Assembly (NCBI RefSeq): GCF_030269765.1
Contig: NZ_BSTX01000001.1
Location: 2,101,571-2,165,570, forward strand
Length of the DNA stretch: 64,000 nucleotides
Reading direction: 5' to 3'
Source: Actinorhabdospora filicis
GTDB lineage: Bacteria > Actinomycetota > Actinomycetes > Mycobacteriales > Micromonosporaceae
Part shown: positions 61,142-64,000 of the stretch, piece after piece
Layout of the letters: the number at the start of each line of letters is the position of its first letter
Numbering within the stretch: position 1 is the stretch's first letter
Position numbers and translations under genes: made by a program
The notes under the pieces: generated by a model
The model's input: the letters and a program-made list of their open reading frames with translations, nothing else
Told to the model about the DNA's origin: nothing
Database searches by the model: none

Positions 61142-61175
61142 TGCCTCCAGGCGAGTCCAGGGACCCGCCGAGGCA
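61142..61175 (-). promoter_or_regulatory. Shine-Dalgarno-sequestering hairpin before the PLP enzyme
   Basis: Read on the minus strand, TGCCTC-GGCGGGTCC pairs with GGACTCGCC-TG-GAGGCA to form a stem of 15 pairs (one G-U) with a 2-base loop and a small bulge. The 3' arm GAGGCA contains the Shine-Dalgarno sequence of the gene at 61139. It fits a translational expression platform for the riboswitch 12 bases upstream: when SAM is bound, the site would be hidden. Confidence 0.65.
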
Positions 61176-61186
61176 GGCCCGCGTTT

Positions 61187-61290
61187 GCCCGTGCCGCCTT
61201 GGCACGAGCCTGGTCTTCACCCGGGGCACCCCACGCGGTTGTTGGGTTGCCGGCCAGCGAGCCGGGGCTTGACGCTGGCGCTCATGACCT
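61187..61290 (-). promoter_or_regulatory. SAM-IV-like riboswitch
   Basis: Read on the minus strand, the region has the elements of an S-adenosylmethionine IV aptamer: GTCATGAG, GCCAGCGTCAAGCCCCGGCT, GCTGGCCGGCAACCC, then GTGGGGTGCCCCGGGTGAAGAC and a final hairpin CTCGTGCC-AAGGC-GGCACGGGC at 61187-61208. The order and the conserved CGGCAACC and GGGTGCCCCGGGTGA segments match what is known of SAM-IV in actinomycetes. It would turn off the PLP enzyme gene when SAM is high. Structure was judged by eye. Confidence 0.85.
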
Positions 61291-61322
61291 GTCGAACACG
61301 ATAGCGCGACTAGGCTGTCGGC

Positions 61323-62639
61323 ATGTCGTACGTCCCGCCCGGTGAGATCTCGACGCCCCTCCCACCGCCGCCCCGGCGTTTCACCGTGGGCCGGTTTCTG
61401 CTGATCCTGGGCATCATCGCCGCCCTCGTGGCCGGCGCGACCGTGATCTTGCTCGTGGTCGGCACGCGCGTGGGCGTGGGCCCGCTGCTGATCGGCGTCG
61501 GGACGGCGGTCATCCCCGTGCCGGTGCTGGTCGCCTGCTTCATGTGGCTCGACCGCTACGAGCCCGAACCGACCGCCTACCTGGCCTTCTGCTTCGGCTG
61601 GGGCGCGTGCGTGGCCACCGCGATCTCGCTGGGGGTCAACACGTTCTTCGCCCATCAGTTCGAGGCCGCCGGGATCTCCGACAATCTGGTGGCCGTCGCC
61701 GTCGCGCCGGTCATCGAGGAGACCACCAAGGCCCTCGGGCCGCTGCTGCTGTTCTGGTTCCGGCGCCGCCACTTCTCCGGCATCGTCGACGGCATCGTCT
61801 ACTGCGGACTGTCGGCGACCGGTTTCGCGATGGCCGAGAACATCCTCTACATCTCCGGCACCTACGTGACCGGGCAGCGGCTCCTCGGGGACGCCTCGGG
61901 CGCGGCCTCGGTGGCCGCGCTGTTCGTGGTCCGGATCCTGCTGTCCGGTTTCGCCCATCCCCTGTTCACCTCGATGACGGGGGTCGGGCTGGGCCTGGCG
62001 GCCCGCACCAACAAGGTGTGGGTGCGGATCGTGGCGCCGGTGGGGATGCTGCTGGTCGCGATGATCCTGCACGGCTCCTGGAACCTGCTGGCCACGCTGG
62101 GCGAGCGCGTCCTGGCCGTCGGGTACGTCTCGGTGATGGTGCCGGTGTTCCTGACGGCGGTGGGCGGCGCGATCTGGATCCGGGCGTGGGAGGCGCGGCT
62201 GGTCGCGCGCGTCCTGCCCGACTACGTGCGCGCCGGGTGGCTGACCGCGCCGGAGGTGGCCTCGCTGGTGACGTTCTCGCGCCGGGCCTCGGCGCGCGAG
62301 TGGGCGCGGCGGATGATGGGCGACGTCGGCGTCCGGGCCATGCGCGGCTACCAGTTCACCGCCACGCGCTTGGCGCTGCTGCGCGACGGGCTGGTGCGCG
62401 GGCGTCCCGACCCCGACTACCAGCGCGAGGAGCACGAGCTGCTGACCAGCCTCACCGCGCAGCGGGCGGTGTTCACCGGGCGCGACCCGTCGGTCCCGCC
62501 GATCATGTGGGACGGCGCGAACTACACGCTGCCGCTGCCCGACGGCTCGACGCGGACGGTCCCGCCGCCCCCGCAGCCGGTGGTGCCGGTGGCGGTCCCG
62601 GTCATGCCGCCCCCGCCCGCCCCATACGGCTACAGATAA
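61323..62639 (+). CDS. PrsW-family membrane protease
   Basis: A 438-residue integral membrane protein with about eight helices and a C-terminal cytoplasmic Pro-rich tail. The family motifs are E132-E133 in APVIEETTKAL, the MAENILY block, FAHPLFTSMTGVGLG and ILHGSWNLLA, which supply the acidic and histidine residues of the proposed metal site. PrsW-like proteins cut membrane substrates such as anti-sigma factors, but the target here is unknown. It is divergent from the PLP enzyme. ATG 61323. A terminator follows. Confidence 0.9.
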   Translation: MSYVPPGEISTPLPPPPRRFTVGRFLLILGIIAALVAGATVILLVVGTRVGVGPLLIGVGTAVIPVPVLVACFMWLDRYEPEPTAYLAFCFGWGACVATAISLGVNTFFAHQFEAAGISDNLVAVAVAPVIEETTKALGPLLLFWFRRRHFSGIVDGIVYCGLSATGFAMAENILYISGTYVTGQRLLGDASGAASVAALFVVRILLSGFAHPLFTSMTGVGLGLAARTNKVWVRIVAPVGMLLVAMILHGSWNLLATLGERVLAVGYVSVMVPVFLTAVGGAIWIRAWEARLVARVLPDYVRAGWLTAPEVASLVTFSRRASAREWARRMMGDVGVRAMRGYQFTATRLALLRDGLVRGRPDPDYQREEHELLTSLTAQRAVFTGRDPSVPPIMWDGANYTLPLPDGSTRTVPPPPQPVVPVAVPVMPPPPAPYGYR

Positions 62640-62645
62640 AGACAT

Positions 62646-62672
62646 AAGGCCCCGCGCATCGCGCGGGGCCTT
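62646..62672. terminator. Terminator between PrsW and the last MFS gene
   Basis: A perfect 12-bp stem, AAGGCCCCGCGC, with loop ATC and complement GCGCGGGGCCTT, 7 bases after the PrsW stop and 15 bases before the MFS stop on the other strand. It serves both. Confidence 0.85.
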
Positions 62673-62686
62673 CGCTTTGTGCGGGA

Positions 62687-64000
62687 TCAGCGGGTGAGGG
62701 CCTCCTCCTTGACCGGCTCCGGCGCCACCTCGTCCTCGCCGTGGGCGTCGTCGGCGGCCGGGACGAACTTGCCGCGCAGGGTGATCAGGGCCAGGATCGC
62801 GGCGGCGGCCACGATGATCGCGCCGGTGACGGTGGTGATGTGCATGGAGTCCACGAAGGCCTCCTTGGCGTCGGCCACCAGCCGGGCGCCGGCCTCGGCG
62901 GGCAGGTTCGCCGCGGTCTGCAGGGCCGCCGCGAGCTGCTCCTTGAGGGCCGGGACGGCCTCGGCGGGCACCTCGGCGGGGATCTCCAGATTCGAGCTGT
63001 AGGCGGAGCTCATGATGCTGCCCAGGACCGCGATGCCCAGCGCGCCGCCCATCTCGGTGGCCGTCTCCACGATCGAGACCGCCGCGCCGGAGCGCTCCTT
63101 CGGGACCGCCGCCAGGACGATGTCGTTGGTCAGGGCGAAGGCCACGCCCATGCCCGCGCCGCCGAACATCATCGCCGGGAGCAGCGCCAGGTAGTCCGGC
63201 TCGGCGCCGAGGCGGGTGTAGAGGACCAGGCTGATCGACAGCAGGACCATGCCCACGGCGACGGTCTTGCCGCGTCCCCACTTGGCGGCGATCTTCGCGG
63301 CGAACGGGGCGGTCAGCCCGGCGCTGAGGCCGCCGGGGATCCCGGCGACACCGGCCAGCAGCGGCGACCAGCCCAGGACCAGCTGGAGGTACTGCGCCAG
63401 CACCAGCGACAGGGCGATCATCCCGAAGACGGTGATGACGTTGGTGGCCACGGCCCCGGCGAAGACGCGGGAGCGGAACAGCTTCAGGTCCATCAGCGGC
63501 GAGGCCAGCCGCGTCTGGCGGCGGATGAACAGGCCCAGGCCGAGGACGCCGACGGCCAGCCCCGCGAGGGCCTTGATCTCGCCGATGCCGTCGTGGGCGG
63601 CGGTCTTGATGCCGTAGATCAGCGCGATGATGCCGACGAACGAGAGGACCACGCTGAACAGGTCGATCGGACCGGCCTTGGGGTTGCGCGACTCCGGGAT
63701 CACGACCAGGCCGATGACCAGCACCACCAGCATCACCGGCACGTTGATCAGGAACACCGAGCCCCACCAGAAGTGGTCCAGCAGCAGCCCGCCGACCACC
63801 GGGCCGAGGGCGAAACCGGAGGCCGACATCGCCGACCAGAGGCCGATCGCGGTGGAGCGCTCCTTGCCGTCGGTGAACACGTTCCGCAGGATCGCCGCGG
63901 CCGTGGGCATGATGGTCGCACCGGCGATGCCCAGCAGCGCGCGGGCGCCGATGAGGATCTCGGCGGTGGGCGCGAAGGCGGTCAGCGCCGAGGCCGCACC
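62687..64000 (-). CDS. MFS drug exporter (DHA2-type), partial
   Basis: The 3' part of a gene that begins beyond the window; 437 codons are visible, including the 30 codons up to the edge (AASALTAFAPTAEILIGARALLGIAGATIMPTAAAI). It is a 14-helix DHA2-type transporter: ARALLGIAGATIMPTAAAILRNVF, the motif C region GPVVGGLLLDHFWWGSVFLINVP, IDLFSVVLSFVGIIALIYGIK, SPLMDLKLFRSRVF, and the late IVETATEMGGALGIAVLGSIMSSAY. It ends in an acidic C-terminal tail. The substrate is unknown. Upstream regulators are out of view. Confidence 0.9.
   Translation of the reverse strand, partial: GAASALTAFAPTAEILIGARALLGIAGATIMPTAAAILRNVFTDGKERSTAIGLWSAMSASGFALGPVVGGLLLDHFWWGSVFLINVPVMLVVLVIGLVVIPESRNPKAGPIDLFSVVLSFVGIIALIYGIKTAAHDGIGEIKALAGLAVGVLGLGLFIRRQTRLASPLMDLKLFRSRVFAGAVATNVITVFGMIALSLVLAQYLQLVLGWSPLLAGVAGIPGGLSAGLTAPFAAKIAAKWGRGKTVAVGMVLLSISLVLYTRLGAEPDYLALLPAMMFGGAGMGVAFALTNDIVLAAVPKERSGAAVSIVETATEMGGALGIAVLGSIMSSAYSSNLEIPAEVPAEAVPALKEQLAAALQTAANLPAEAGARLVADAKEAFVDSMHITTVTGAIIVAAAAILALITLRGKFVPAADDAHGEDEVAPEPVKEEALTR

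Noticed and set aside
58563..61304. A 913-codon plus-strand open frame
   Set aside because: It is antisense to three well-supported genes (membrane protein, nitrobindin, PLP enzyme) and to the riboswitch.

Overview
The window is chromosomal DNA from a high-GC actinomycete. Evidence for this is the strong G/C third-position bias, frequent GTG starts, a rex-hemA-hemC-hemD-hemB cluster, an ESX-type (type VII) secretion locus with mycosin, EccB, EccC, EccD and EccE, and a DUF664/DinB protein of the type linked to mycothiol. I cannot name the genus. No plasmid, phage or IS hallmark is visible, and most of the content looks like core or lineage-stable genes.

Layout. (1) 0-3.3 kb holds two uncharacterised proteins, a calcium-repeat (EF-hand-like) protein and a YjbR-type protein. 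(2) 3.3-12.8 kb is a housekeeping block: folE, a 1.4-kb C-rich repeat spacer, ftsH, hpt, tilS, a zincin, a phosphoribosyltransferase, dacB and ppa. (3) 12.9-15.2 kb holds a DUF2510/scramblase-like protein and an MFS exporter. (4) 15.2-30.8 kb is a type VII secretion locus: a small helical partner, a DUF1023-type alpha/beta hydrolase, mycosin, a G-rich spacer, two WXG100 proteins, EccC, EccD, a Cys-rich peptide, an acidic protein, EccE, EccB, a helical ESX-like protein and a PPE/WXG-like protein. (5) 30.9-41.6 kb is mixed: a LysR/MFS divergent pair, an LPxTG-like surface protein, a RibD/DHFR-like reductase, a frameshifted remnant, tRNA-Thr(CGT), DUF1737, a membrane metallophosphoesterase, a secreted anchored protein, a tandem pair of GNATs and a secreted Cys-containing protein. 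(6) 41.8-47.8 kb is the tetrapyrrole operon, with a Rex operator upstream and a tandem hairpin array after hemB. (7) 48-54.1 kb holds a kinase-like phosphotransferase, DinB, GNAT, a TetR/DUF4267 divergent pair under a four-site operator array, an M23 peptidase and a 148-bp tandem duplication. (8) 54.1-57.5 kb is a four-gene ABC exporter/two-component operon. (9) 57.6-64 kb holds a methyltransferase, a small membrane protein, nitrobindin, a PLP enzyme under a SAM-IV-like riboswitch, a PrsW-like protease and the start of another MFS gene that runs off the end.

How the parts work together. The ESX genes give a complete membrane core plus protease and several candidate substrates. The rex-hem genes form one coupled operon running from glutamyl-tRNA to uroporphyrinogen III, controlled by redox. 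The ABC/two-component genes overlap at every junction, so they are probably translated as one unit.

The most unusual signals are not protein families. They are: a pair of about 130-bp nested hairpin elements in opposite orientation, inside the two odd spacers at 4.7 and 19.1 kb; a perfect (GGGGCT)14 tract; an array of CTAGC-N3-GCTAG operators; a riboswitch with a visible Shine-Dalgarno-sequestering hairpin; and an eight-cysteine 60-residue peptide inside the secretion locus.
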